A stretch of DNA of 64,000 bases from Nocardioides sp. GY 10113 (GTDB lineage: Bacteria; Actinomycetota; Actinomycetes; Propionibacteriales; Nocardioidaceae). Location of the stretch: assembly GCF_004919105.1 (NCBI RefSeq), contig NZ_STGK01000006.1:62001-126000 (forward strand), in the 5' to 3' direction. Of this stretch, positions 24,013 to 32,244 are shown piece after piece; the first letter of the stretch is position 1; each line of letters starts with the position of its first letter. Both the position numbers and the translations under genes were made by a program. A model generated the notes under the pieces. That model was not told the origin of the DNA. It ran no database searches and was given only the letters and a program-made list of their open reading frames with translations.

Positions 24013-25568
24013 CAGAACTCCACCACCATGCGACAGGCGCGCGGGGCCGGATCCCAGTCCGGCATCCGCGGCGGCACCTCGAAGGAGTTCATGTCGAACC
24101 AGCTCACTTCCCGGACCTCTCCACCATGTCGCCGCGCCTCCGCGGCCAGCACCTCCGGGTCGATCTCCCAGACCAACGGCTTGCCGACCTTCGGCAGCTT
24201 CCGTGGCTCCGTGGAGCCCAGGAACTCCAGGTAGAGGCGGCCACCCCCGCGCAGACCCATCGACGCCATCCGCCACAGGCCCTCGCGACCGCGCTGCACG
24301 GTGGCGTTGACGACGTGGCGCGCCATGATCACCCGCGGGCCGTCCATGCGCGCAATCCGCGCCCCCCAGACGAGCGCGTGCCGCAGCTCGAGCAGGTTGG
24401 CGCAGTGGAAGTCGATCGGCAGGCCCTGCTCGGCGGACTCGCGCGCCAGGTACCGCATGGCGGGCGCCGAGTAGTCCAGCGCGACCACGCGGTGGCCCCG
24501 CTCGGCCAACCACACGGCGTCGCGGCCCCGACCGCAGCCGACGTCGACCACGGTCGCGCCGGGCTCGGCGTCGTGGACGATCCGGGCGAGCTGGTGGGGC
24601 TTCAGGAGCGGAGAGTCCTTCGCGCCGGGGGCGTACCAGGCGTCCCACTCGTTGCGGTGCCAGCGAATCCCGCGGAACCAGCGGTTGAGCCATTCGCGCG
24701 CGTCGGTCCCGGGCTCGAACACGAAGGTCGGGTCCGGCACCCGCCAGCCCGGTCCGTACATCGCCTCGAGGAGCTTCTCCGGCCGGGCCGGGGCGGGGAA
24801 GGTCTCACCCTCGAGCTGCACCGTGCTGAGCGGCTCGACCCAGTCGCGCTCGAACGGGGTGAGCAGCTCGCCCAGGAAGGCCAGCCGGTCGCCGTGCCAG
24901 AAGCCGCCGAAGACGTCGAGGCCGCGCCGCACGCCCCCCTCGTCCGTGACCCAGATCTTCAGACCCGCGCCGCTGTACCGCTCGGTGCTCATCCCGGCGC
25001 GGGCCAGCGCGTGCTGCAGCCGCAGCGACTCCGCCACCACGTCGACCGGTTGGGCGTGGGCGCTGACGTAGCCCAGGTCGAGGTCGTTGTCGTGCCCGAT
25101 GAACGCACCCTCGCGGACCGCGCCGAGCAGGGTGCCGTAGGCGAGGAAGCCTCCCAGGCCCTGGTCGGCCATCACCTCGAGCACCCGTCGCGCCGCCGCC
25201 AGCATGGCCTGGGCGGTCTCCTGGTGGTCACCGAAGGAGAGCATCAGCTTCCCGTTGGGTCCGACCACCAGCGGTCGCCCCTCGCGGTCGACCACCTGCG
25301 TCCGCTCCTCGGAGCCCGGGAACCGGAGCTCCCGACGGGCCACCTCGACGCCGCCGTCGGTCAGGACGGCCTCGGTGACCCCGCGCAGCAGCGGCCGGAG
25401 GGCACCGGGCCAGGCCACGCTCAGCAGTCCGTCGGCGTCGACGGTCGCCTCCCGGCCGGCGACGCCGGTCCTGAACGACCAGATCCGCCGCCCGTCCATC
25501 GAGACGTCGACCACCCGGTCCGGGTCCGCGTGCACCCGCACGCCCTCTTCAAGGATCTCGGCCCTCAT
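24012..25568 (-). CDS. LicD-like nucleotidyltransferase fused to a SAM methyltransferase, copy A
   Basis: A 518-residue two-enzyme protein. Residues 1 to about 110 are a beta-rich N-terminal domain with DGRRIWSF. The LicD/fukutin fold follows: GTLLGAVRE (145-153) and HDNDLDLG (159-166), the metal-binding residues that in LicD transfer phosphocholine or similar phospho-groups to glycans. Then comes PAPARPEKLLEAMYGPGW, and from about 335 a class I methyltransferase with VDVGCGRGRD (341-350). The fusion could add a phospho-substituent and methylate it or the glycan. ATG 25568 is preceded by GGAGGT. The gene lies downstream of sulfotransferase 2 and is coupled to the coiled-coil gene. Copy B is at 40128-41750. 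Confidence 0.85.
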   Translation of the reverse strand: MRAEILEEGVRVHADPDRVVDVSMDGRRIWSFRTGVAGREATVDADGLLSVAWPGALRPLLRGVTEAVLTDGGVEVARRELRFPGSEERTQVVDREGRPLVVGPNGKLMLSFGDHQETAQAMLAAARRVLEVMADQGLGGFLAYGTLLGAVREGAFIGHDNDLDLGYVSAHAQPVDVVAESLRLQHALARAGMSTERYSGAGLKIWVTDEGGVRRGLDVFGGFWHGDRLAFLGELLTPFERDWVEPLSTVQLEGETFPAPARPEKLLEAMYGPGWRVPDPTFVFEPGTDAREWLNRWFRGIRWHRNEWDAWYAPGAKDSPLLKPHQLARIVHDAEPGATVVDVGCGRGRDAVWLAERGHRVVALDYSAPAMRYLARESAEQGLPIDFHCANLLELRHALVWGARIARMDGPRVIMARHVVNATVQRGREGLWRMASMGLRGGGRLYLEFLGSTEPRKLPKVGKPLVWEIDPEVLAAEARRHGGEVREVSWFDMNSFEVPPRMPDWDPAPRACRMVVEF

Positions 25569-25704
25569 CCGCCGCGACCTCCGATCGGGCACTGCACATC
25601 CGTCTGACATCCCCGACGCGATGCCCTGGCGAGCCGGGATCCTAGCAACCACCGCCCGGCTTCCTCGGCATCCCGGCAGCCTTCCGAGCGTCGCAGGAGC
25701 GGCG

Positions 25705-26727
25705 TCATGATCCCGTCGACGCCGCCCGCACCTCGCGCAGCAGCGCGCCGCTCACCACTCCGGCACGGCGCAGCACCTCGCGGACGTCGACGTCGTCGGG
25801 GTGCACCGCCCCGGAGCGCACCCGGGCCGTGAGCAGGTCCTGCGGATCTCCGACCAGGTCGTAGCCCGCCGCCGAGATCCGGGCGACGCTCTGCTCGGCG
25901 CGCTCCTGGATCGCGGCGGCATCGGCCGGTCGCAGCCCGATCGGGCTGCCCCCCAGGGGGACCAGCACCTCGTGTGCGACCTTGTTCCGGATCCAGCGGT
26001 ACCGCTCGTTCCACGGTGTCGTCCCCGGATCGGTGGCGGCGAGGAGGTCGGGACCGATCTCCTGCAGCAGCCGGGCGGACTCCGCTCCCAGCGACTCGTT
26101 GCGCCGCGCGACGCCGGTGTCGGTGCCGGCGGCGTCCGCGCCGGTCACGCCGAGGAATCGCCGCCACAGCAGCTCCGGGTCGGCGGCCGACGTCGGCACC
26201 GTCACCACGTGGATGCGCTCGGGTGGCAGCACCGCGGCCCAGGGCTCGACGCCGACCGCGGGGTCGAGCACCCCCCACCGCCACTTCGCCGTCGGGTCGT
26301 CCAGCTGCGCCAGGAACGCGTCGAGCGATGCCCCGCTGCCCAGCTTGAGCTCCTCCTGCCACCCGGCCGGCACCTGGGCCAGCAGGTGGCGTGCGGTGAC
26401 GACGACGTGCACCCGATCCTCGCCGAGGTCGCGGACCATCCCCTCGACCTGCTCCGGTGAGGCCGCGACGTACCACTCGTTGCTCAGGATCGTGTCCCCG
26501 TCGAACTGCCTGGAACGGCGCACGAACCGCTGCCAGACGTCGGCCTCCCCCCGCAGGTGCCGCCCCGAGCGCACCTCGATCGAGGCCCGGTTCTGCTCGA
26601 AGGGACGTCGCCCGGGGAACAGCAGCCCGCGAGCACGCAGGTGCTCCCGGTTGGTCCACAGCAGCGACTGGAGGTAGGTGGTCCCGGACTTCGGCGCGCC
26701 GATGTGCAGGAAGACGCGGTGACCCAT
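25705..26727 (-). CDS. Sulfotransferase-like protein 2
   Basis: A 340-residue member of the same family as the protein at 19216. The PAPS P-loop HIGAPKSGTTYLQ (13-20) is intact; the second region is TARHLLAQVPAGWQEELK, where the usual RD is RH, a change that may weaken 3'-phosphate binding. It is 136 bases upstream of LicD copy A on the same strand and divergent from the GT4 gene. No strong ribosome site precedes ATG 26727. Acceptor unknown; the setting suggests a surface glycan. Confidence 0.83.
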   Translation of the reverse strand: MGHRVFLHIGAPKSGTTYLQSLLWTNREHLRARGLLFPGRRPFEQNRASIEVRSGRHLRGEADVWQRFVRRSRQFDGDTILSNEWYVAASPEQVEGMVRDLGEDRVHVVVTARHLLAQVPAGWQEELKLGSGASLDAFLAQLDDPTAKWRWGVLDPAVGVEPWAAVLPPERIHVVTVPTSAADPELLWRRFLGVTGADAAGTDTGVARRNESLGAESARLLQEIGPDLLAATDPGTTPWNERYRWIRNKVAHEVLVPLGGSPIGLRPADAAAIQERAEQSVARISAAGYDLVGDPQDLLTARVRSGAVHPDDVDVREVLRRAGVVSGALLREVRAASTGS

Positions 26728-26814
26728 GGCGCCACTGTATTGGCCCCGTCCCGGGCGTCCGCGAGGCAGCCCGGAGCGCCCTCGGTCGGCGCCGGGGCGC
26801 TCCGCGAGGTGAGG

Positions 26815-26820
26815 TAGGGT
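26815..26820 (+). promoter_or_regulatory. -10 element of a leaderless promoter (GT4 gene)
   Basis: TAGGGT ends 7 bases before the GTG at 26828, so the mRNA probably begins at the start codon. Confidence 0.5.
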
Positions 26821-26827
26821 CCGCGAT

Positions 26828-28072
26828 GTGCTTCGCCCCATCCGATCCGAGCGGACGCGGCGGATCACCTTCGTGGTTCCCTCGGCCTTCTACGCAGGCG
26901 GCATCGCCCGCGTCGTGGCGACCCAGGCCTCGGTGCTGGCCCAGCGCGGCTACGAGGTCACGGTGCTCACGCTCGTGCGGCCGACCGACGAGCCGGTCTT
27001 CGACTTCGACCCGCGGGTGCGAATCGTCGCCCTGCAGGACCTGCGGCCGCCCGCGGGCGGGACGCAGCAGCGGCGCAGGCCGCGTCGCGACCCCGAGGCC
27101 GACCCGGCCACCCGGCGGCTGGACCGTCAGCCGTCGACACTGGTGCCGGGCGCGCACAAGACGATCACCGCGTACGTCGACGGGCTGCTGCGCGAGCACC
27201 TCTCGGCGCTGCCGCCGAGCACGGTCGTGACCACCCGGCCGGAGTTCGCGATCGCGGCGTCCCGGTGGACCGACCCCCGCTCGCTCATCATCCACCAGGA
27301 GCACCTCTCGTTCGTGCCGCGCCCGGCCCCGCTGCGGGCCGGCCTGCGCTCTGTCGCGCGCGGCGACGACGGAGCGCGACGCCTCGACGCGCTGCTGACC
27401 CTGACCGAGGCCGACCTCGAGCGCTGGCGCGCGTTCCTGGACGACCCGACGGTGCGGACCGCGGCCATCCCCAACCCGAACCCGTTCCCGATCGGTCCCG
27501 CGGCCCCGCTGACAAGCAAGGTGATCGTCGCGGCCGGCCGGATGACGTCACAGAAGGGCTTCGAGCGCCTCATCGACGCGTTCGCTCCCCTGGCCGCCTC
27601 GCACCCGGACTGGCAGCTGCGGATCTACGGCGACGGCCAGCAGGCCGCCGACCTCGCGGCACAGGTGGCGGCGTTGGGGCTGACCGACCACATCCTTCTC
27701 CCCGGCGTCACCGACCGGTTCGAGGAGGAGCTGGCGGCGTCCTCGATCCTCGGCATGTCGTCGCGGTGGGAGGGCCTGGGCATGGTGCTGCTGGAGGCGA
27801 TGAGCAAGGGCGTGCCGCCCGTTGCCTTCGACTGCCCGGAGGGGCCCCGCCAGGTCATCTCCGACGGCGAGAACGGGTTGCTCGTCCCGGAGGGTGACGT
27901 GCCCGCGCTGACCGAGGCGCTGCGCCGCGTCATGGACGACGCCGATCTCCGCTCACGGCTGGGGGCGGGCGCCCTCGCCTCCGCCCGCCGCTTCGAGACC
28001 GGCAGCGTCATGGACCGCTGGGTCGAGCTGATCGACGAGATCGACCGGGAGCGTGCCGGCGCCGGCAGCTGA
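26828..28072 (+). CDS. Glycosyltransferase family 4 protein
   Basis: A 414-residue GT-B fold glycosyltransferase. The N-terminal domain begins ITFVVPSAFYAGGIARVVA, the acceptor-side glycine-rich loop. The C-terminal domain has VAAGRMTSQKGFERLIDAF and the E-x7-E motif EGLGMVLLE that binds the nucleotide sugar. It is cytoplasmic or membrane-associated and should build a surface polysaccharide or teichoic-type polymer; sugar and linkage unknown. It is divergent from sulfotransferase 2 and converges with sulfotransferase 3, supporting a shared job with them. Confidence 0.9.
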   Translation: MLRPIRSERTRRITFVVPSAFYAGGIARVVATQASVLAQRGYEVTVLTLVRPTDEPVFDFDPRVRIVALQDLRPPAGGTQQRRRPRRDPEADPATRRLDRQPSTLVPGAHKTITAYVDGLLREHLSALPPSTVVTTRPEFAIAASRWTDPRSLIIHQEHLSFVPRPAPLRAGLRSVARGDDGARRLDALLTLTEADLERWRAFLDDPTVRTAAIPNPNPFPIGPAAPLTSKVIVAAGRMTSQKGFERLIDAFAPLAASHPDWQLRIYGDGQQAADLAAQVAALGLTDHILLPGVTDRFEEELAASSILGMSSRWEGLGMVLLEAMSKGVPPVAFDCPEGPRQVISDGENGLLVPEGDVPALTEALRRVMDDADLRSRLGAGALASARRFETGSVMDRWVELIDEIDRERAGAGS

Positions 28073-28122
28073 CCGGCGCTCCGCCCGACCCCGCCCGGGA
28101 TCCCTGCCCCTCCGGGGCCCGG

Positions 28123-29289
28123 TCAGCCCCCGACCCGGGAGCGCAGCCGGGACAGCAGCGACCGCTGCCGCGATGCCCTCGCCGGCCGCCCACCGGTCCC
28201 CCGGTCGGCGCCCGAGCCGCCGGTCGCGCCCGATCCCTGGGCCGCGGCGGATCCCTCCGGCCGCGCCGTCGCGCCGCCGAGCACCATCGGCACCAGCAGC
28301 TCGATGGCCAGCTCGAGCAGCTGCGCGTCGGTGACCTCGTCCGGGAACGTCCCCCCGGGGCGGAACGCCGGGGTGAGGTCGTCGATGTCGCCGTGCACGG
28401 CGTACCCGCGTCGGCGGATCTCCTCGACCATCTCCCCGGCGATCCGGCGGATGGGCTCGTGGTGCACGTCCGGCACGCCCAGCGCGCCACCCGAGCTGTA
28501 CCTCACCAGCTGACGCTGGGCGAAGCGCCGCTTGACCAGCCGCGCACGGTCGGGCCACGCCAGCTGGTCGGGCAGACCCAGGTTGAATCGGCGCAGGAAC
28601 TCCGTCTCCACCGTGCCGAGCGAGGGGTTGCCGGGCGTGCTCGGCTGCGCGTAGGCGAGCTCGGGCAGGTCGACCGCCGCCGCGAACCGGTTCCAGAGCC
28701 CGTCGGGGTCGCCTCCGGGGGCGGGGACCGTCACCAGCGCGACGCGGTCGGGACCGACCACCGAGCCCCACCGCTGGGCGATCGAGGCGACGTTCTGGGA
28801 GCTCCAGAGCCTGGAGCTCGCGTCCACGCCGTCCCAGGCGTCGAGCGCGTGGCCGAGGAACTCCTCGTAGCGCCCGGTGTCACCGTTCTTGACGCCCTCC
28901 TGCCACACGGCGGGCAGCTGGCGCCCGAGGTCGCGGCAGGTCACGACGACCCGCACCTCGCGGTCCACGAAGGCCTCGACGGCGCGGCGGATGGTCCGCA
29001 CGCCCGCGGGGGCCAGCGTCTCGTGCGAGATCAGCGCCGGGCCGTCGTGGGCGTTCACGTCGGCGACGAGCTTCTCCCACGCCTCGCGCGCACCGGGCTG
29101 CAGGTAGCCCCGGAAGCCGCGCCCGATCAGCCCCATCGCCTCGACGAAGTGACCGGGGTTGCGCCCCGGATAGAGGTACCCGTTGCGCCGCAGGAGGCGT
29201 CGGTTCTTGGAGAGCGCGCGCTGCAGGTACGTCGTACCGCTCTTCGGCGTGCCGACGTGGATGTAGACCGTGCGATCCGCGGCGCTCAC
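28123..29289 (-). CDS. Sulfotransferase-like protein 3
   Basis: A 388-residue relative of the other four. HVGTPKSGTTYLQ (P-loop 16-23) and TCRDLGRQLPAVWQEGVKNG (3'-phosphate region) are both well kept. The C-terminus has a long low-complexity tail rich in glycine, serine and alanine, then a basic end (SLLSRLRSR), unlike the others. GTG 29289 with GGGAGG at 6 bases is chosen over an upstream TTG. It lies 23 bases after the acyl-CoA dehydrogenase gene on the same strand and is probably read from that gene's promoter, an unexpected pairing. Confidence 0.85.
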   Translation of the reverse strand: MSAADRTVYIHVGTPKSGTTYLQRALSKNRRLLRRNGYLYPGRNPGHFVEAMGLIGRGFRGYLQPGAREAWEKLVADVNAHDGPALISHETLAPAGVRTIRRAVEAFVDREVRVVVTCRDLGRQLPAVWQEGVKNGDTGRYEEFLGHALDAWDGVDASSRLWSSQNVASIAQRWGSVVGPDRVALVTVPAPGGDPDGLWNRFAAAVDLPELAYAQPSTPGNPSLGTVETEFLRRFNLGLPDQLAWPDRARLVKRRFAQRQLVRYSSGGALGVPDVHHEPIRRIAGEMVEEIRRRGYAVHGDIDDLTPAFRPGGTFPDEVTDAQLLELAIELLVPMVLGGATARPEGSAAAQGSGATGGSGADRGTGGRPARASRQRSLLSRLRSRVGG

Positions 29290-29312
29290 CGCTGCCTCCC
29301 GACTGACGTTGC

Positions 29313-30509
29313 TCAACGCTGCTGGTACTCCTTGAGCAGGCTACGGCCGATGATCATCTTCTGGATGTCCGAGGTGCCCTCGCCGATCAGCATGAACTTC
29401 ACCTCGCGCATCAGGCGCTCGATCTCGTACTCCTTGGAGTAGCCGTAGCCGCCGTGGATCCGGAACGAGTCCTCGACCACCTCGTTGGCGTACTCCGAGG
29501 CCACCATCTTGGCCATGCCGGCCTCGACGTCCATCCGGCGGCCGGTGTCCTTGAGGCGGGCGGCGCGGACCATCATCGTGTGCGCGGTCTCGACCTTGGT
29601 GGCCATCTCGGCGATCCGGAACAGCACCGCCTGGTGGTCGGCGATCTTCTTGCCAAAGGTCTTGCGCTGCTGGGCGTAGGCGATGCCCAGCTCGAAGCCG
29701 CGCCAGGCCAGGCCGCAGGCACGGGCGGCGACGTTGACCCGGCCGACCTCGACGCCGTCCATCATGTGGAAGAAGCCCTTGCCCGGCTCGCCGCCGAGGA
29801 TCTGGTCCGCGGAGATCCGGTGGTCCTCGAGGATGAGCTCGGTCGTCTCGACGCCCTTGTAGCCCATCTTGTCGATCTTGCCCGGCACCGTGACGCCCTG
29901 GGCGGTCTCCCCGAAGCCGGCTTCCTTCTCGACGAGGAAGGTCGTCATGTTCTTGTAGACCGAGTCCGAGCCCTCGTCGGTCTTGGTCAGCAGCGCGACG
30001 AGCGTCGATGAGGCGCCGTTGGTCAGCCACATCTTCTGGCCGGTGATGGAGTAGGAGCCGTCCTCGAGCCGGGTGGCCTTGGTGGCGACCGCCGAGACGT
30101 CGGAGCCGAGCCCGGGCTCGGACATCGAGAACGCGCCGCGCACCTCGCCGACGGCCATCCGCGGCAGGTACTTCTGCTTCTGCTCCTCGGTGCCGTGCTG
30201 CATCAGCATGTAGGCGACGATGAAGTGGGTGTTGATCACGCCGGAGACGCTCATCCAGCCGCGAGCGATCTCCTCCACGCAGAGCGCGTAGGTGAGCAGC
30301 GACTCGCCGAGACCGCCGTACTCCTCGGGGATCATCAGCCCGAAGACGCCGAGCTCCTTGAGCCCCTCGATGATCTCGGTCGGGTACTCGTCGGCGTGCT
30401 CGAGCTCCTGGGCGACCGGGATGATCTGCTCCTCGACGAACACGCGGACCGCCTTGAGGATCTCCTTCTGATCCTCACTCAGTCCGTCGGTCTCACACAG
30501 GCGTGCCAT
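29313..30509 (-). CDS. mcd: Acyl-CoA dehydrogenase, methylsuccinyl-CoA dehydrogenase-like
   Basis: A 398-residue flavin-dependent acyl-CoA dehydrogenase of normal length. FSMSEPGLGSDVSA and KMWLTNGASS are the flavin-binding strands, and GEGTSDIQKMIIGRS near the end carries the catalytic-region glutamate. The opening MARLCETDGLSEDQKEIL resembles proteins encoded in Streptomyces ethylmalonyl-CoA clusters, and the MaoC gene at 20293-21336 looks like mesaconyl-CoA hydratase, so methylsuccinyl-CoA oxidation is the best guess. AAGGAGA precedes the ATG. The electron acceptor is presumably ETF. Confidence 0.8.
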   Translation of the reverse strand: MARLCETDGLSEDQKEILKAVRVFVEEQIIPVAQELEHADEYPTEIIEGLKELGVFGLMIPEEYGGLGESLLTYALCVEEIARGWMSVSGVINTHFIVAYMLMQHGTEEQKQKYLPRMAVGEVRGAFSMSEPGLGSDVSAVATKATRLEDGSYSITGQKMWLTNGASSTLVALLTKTDEGSDSVYKNMTTFLVEKEAGFGETAQGVTVPGKIDKMGYKGVETTELILEDHRISADQILGGEPGKGFFHMMDGVEVGRVNVAARACGLAWRGFELGIAYAQQRKTFGKKIADHQAVLFRIAEMATKVETAHTMMVRAARLKDTGRRMDVEAGMAKMVASEYANEVVEDSFRIHGGYGYSKEYEIERLMREVKFMLIGEGTSDIQKMIIGRSLLKEYQQR

Positions 30510-30616
30510 GGGCTTCTCCTTCTGGTCGCGAACGCGTCGATCCTACCGATGAGTAGCGGCCCGCCCGCGTGCGGCCGAGGGCCGGGCGCCCGAGGGATCC
30601 GCGGGCCACGATGCCC

Positions 30617-30622
30617 TAGGGT
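30617..30622 (+). promoter_or_regulatory. -10 element of a leaderless promoter (GT2-like gene)
   Basis: TAGGGT ends 7 bases before ATG 30630, as in other leaderless genes of this window. Confidence 0.5.
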
Positions 30623-30629
30623 TTGCCGC

Positions 30630-31679
30630 ATGCTGATCACGGCCTCCACGATCAAGGACGAGGCCGCGAACGTTCGGTTCTTCGTCGAGGCCAACCTGGC
30701 CTCCGGCGTGGACCACCTGGTCGTCTTCCTCGACGCGCCCCGGGCGCCCGGCCAGCCCGAGGTGGCCGACTACCTCGAGCAGCATCCCCAGGTCACCTGC
30801 GTGCGCGCCGGCGGCCCCGGCTGGTGGCTGGGCGAGCGGCCGGCCAGCCTGAACACGCGCCAGGAGATCAACGCGAACTGGGCCCACCAGCTGCTGGCCC
30901 CCCTGGGCGCCGACGCCTGGCTGGTGCACATCGACGGCGACGAGGTGGCCCTGATGGACCGGGACGCCCTGGCCGCGGTGCCTGCGGACGTCGAGGTCCT
31001 CCGCCTGGCGACGCTCGAGGCGCTGGCCAGGACCGGCGCCACCGAGCGCAGCACCCAGTTCAAGCGCCTCCTCGACGACGACGAGCTCAACCTGCTCCAG
31101 GTCCTGGGCGTGATCGACGAGGCGACCAACCAGGCCTACTTCCACGGCCACGTGATGGGCAAGTCGGCCATCCGGGTCTCCTCCCCCCTCTCGTTCTCCC
31201 TCCACGACGCGATCTCCGCCGACGGGGCCCGCCACGCCGGGCACGAGCACGACGGCTTCCGCGTCCTGCACTACGACGCTCCGACCGAGACCGAGTTCAT
31301 CCGGAAGTGGGCGGCCCTGGCCTCGGCCGGACCGGCCCGCTACCGGGCGTCCCGCCAGCCCTCCGCGCGCGCCCTCAAGTCCCTGGTCACCAGCGACCTG
31401 CCCGAGCAGGTCCGCGAGAAGTACCTGCGCCGCATCTACGCGCTCACCATCGCCGACGACGTGGAGGCCCTCGGGGACCTCGGCCTCCTCGTCGAGCACG
31501 ACCCGCTGCGCGGCACCGCGGCGACCGGGGGCCTCACCGACGAGCAGCGGCGCACGCTCGCCGAGCGGGCGGCGCTGCTGCGCGAGGAGCCCAAGGCCGC
31601 GTTCCAGGCGCCCGCGCGCGAGGGTCGCACCCGGCCCGACGGGGAGCCCCGCGCGTCGCGTCTCTTCCGCCGCGGCTGA
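30630..31679 (+). CDS. GT2-like glycosyltransferase (Glyco_tranf_2_4 type)
   Basis: A 349-residue protein of the family that starts with a short TIKDEAANVRFFVEANLASG segment (the kDE...l.ew...hl..Gvd pattern) and has HIDGDEVAL, a DxD-like metal site for the nucleotide sugar. HYDAPTETEFIRKW and the helical C-terminal half follow. Members are found in capsule and surface glycan loci; the sugar is unknown. It probably belongs with the surrounding glycan genes but forms its own transcription unit. Confidence 0.8.
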   Translation: MLITASTIKDEAANVRFFVEANLASGVDHLVVFLDAPRAPGQPEVADYLEQHPQVTCVRAGGPGWWLGERPASLNTRQEINANWAHQLLAPLGADAWLVHIDGDEVALMDRDALAAVPADVEVLRLATLEALARTGATERSTQFKRLLDDDELNLLQVLGVIDEATNQAYFHGHVMGKSAIRVSSPLSFSLHDAISADGARHAGHEHDGFRVLHYDAPTETEFIRKWAALASAGPARYRASRQPSARALKSLVTSDLPEQVREKYLRRIYALTIADDVEALGDLGLLVEHDPLRGTAATGGLTDEQRRTLAERAALLREEPKAAFQAPAREGRTRPDGEPRASRLFRRG

Positions 31680-31722
31680 GCGACCCACCCGGGAAACGAC
31701 CGCTGGCCACGGGCCCGCGACC

Positions 31723-31728
31723 TAGACT
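31723..31728 (+). promoter_or_regulatory. -10 element of a leaderless promoter (small lipoprotein gene)
   Basis: TAGACT ends 6 bases before ATG 31735. No Shine-Dalgarno sequence lies between them. Confidence 0.5.
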
Positions 31729-31734
31729 GGTCGC

Positions 31735-32133
31735 ATGCGCAGCGCTCGTCGGTCCTCAGCCCTGGTCGCCCTCGCCGTCCCGGCTGCCCTGGTGGCCCTG
31801 GCCGGCTGCGGCGGCGACGACACGGCCGCGACCGATCCCGTCGCCGAGCCGACCACCGAGTCCACCGAGTCCACGGGCGCCGGCGACGACGCGACCCTGC
31901 CCGACTGCTCGGCCGTCTGGCAGGAGGGCGCGGACCTGCCCTCCGAGTACGGCGGCTGCGCGGCGGAAGGAGCCGCGGTCGAGCCCACGATCATCGAGTG
32001 CTCGTCGGGCCAGCGCGTGGTGACCTACGACGACCACTACTGGGCGCTGCGCGGTAACGTGATCGGGTTCGCGGCGGACGGGCTCAAGGACGACCCCGCC
32101 TACAAGAAGATGATCTACGCCTGCCTCGCCTGA
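31735..32133 (+). CDS. Small secreted lipoprotein of unknown function
   Basis: A 132-residue protein with a lipoprotein signal peptide (MRSARRSSALVALAVPAALV, then the lipobox LAGC), a threonine/glutamate-rich linker, and a C-terminal domain with four cysteines (PDCSAVW, GGCAAEG, ECSSGQ, YACLA) that could form two disulfides outside the cell. I do not recognise a family. It lies between the GT2-like gene and the PLD-like gene on the same strand. Confidence 0.8.
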   Translation: MRSARRSSALVALAVPAALVALAGCGGDDTAATDPVAEPTTESTESTGAGDDATLPDCSAVWQEGADLPSEYGGCAAEGAAVEPTIIECSSGQRVVTYDDHYWALRGNVIGFAADGLKDDPAYKKMIYACLA

Positions 32134-32244
32134 CCCTCTGCGGCCAGCGCGGCCCACTACCTCAGTTTGGGCCCGCCTTCATCGCCAAAGGTAGGGTGAC
32201 GGCGACATCCCGTCCATGACGTCTCGGAAGCCTTGGGGTAAAGC

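Noticed and set aside
25705..26727. Sulfotransferase genes as part of a sulfolipid or natural-product cluster
   Set aside because: No polyketide, peptide or lipid synthase and no PAPS synthesis gene is in the window; neighbours point to surface polymers.
32161..32180. cagtttgggcccgccttc as another copy of the regulon operator
   Set aside because: Only the left arm resembles the consensus; the right arm is not symmetrical and the downstream PLD gene is not catabolic.
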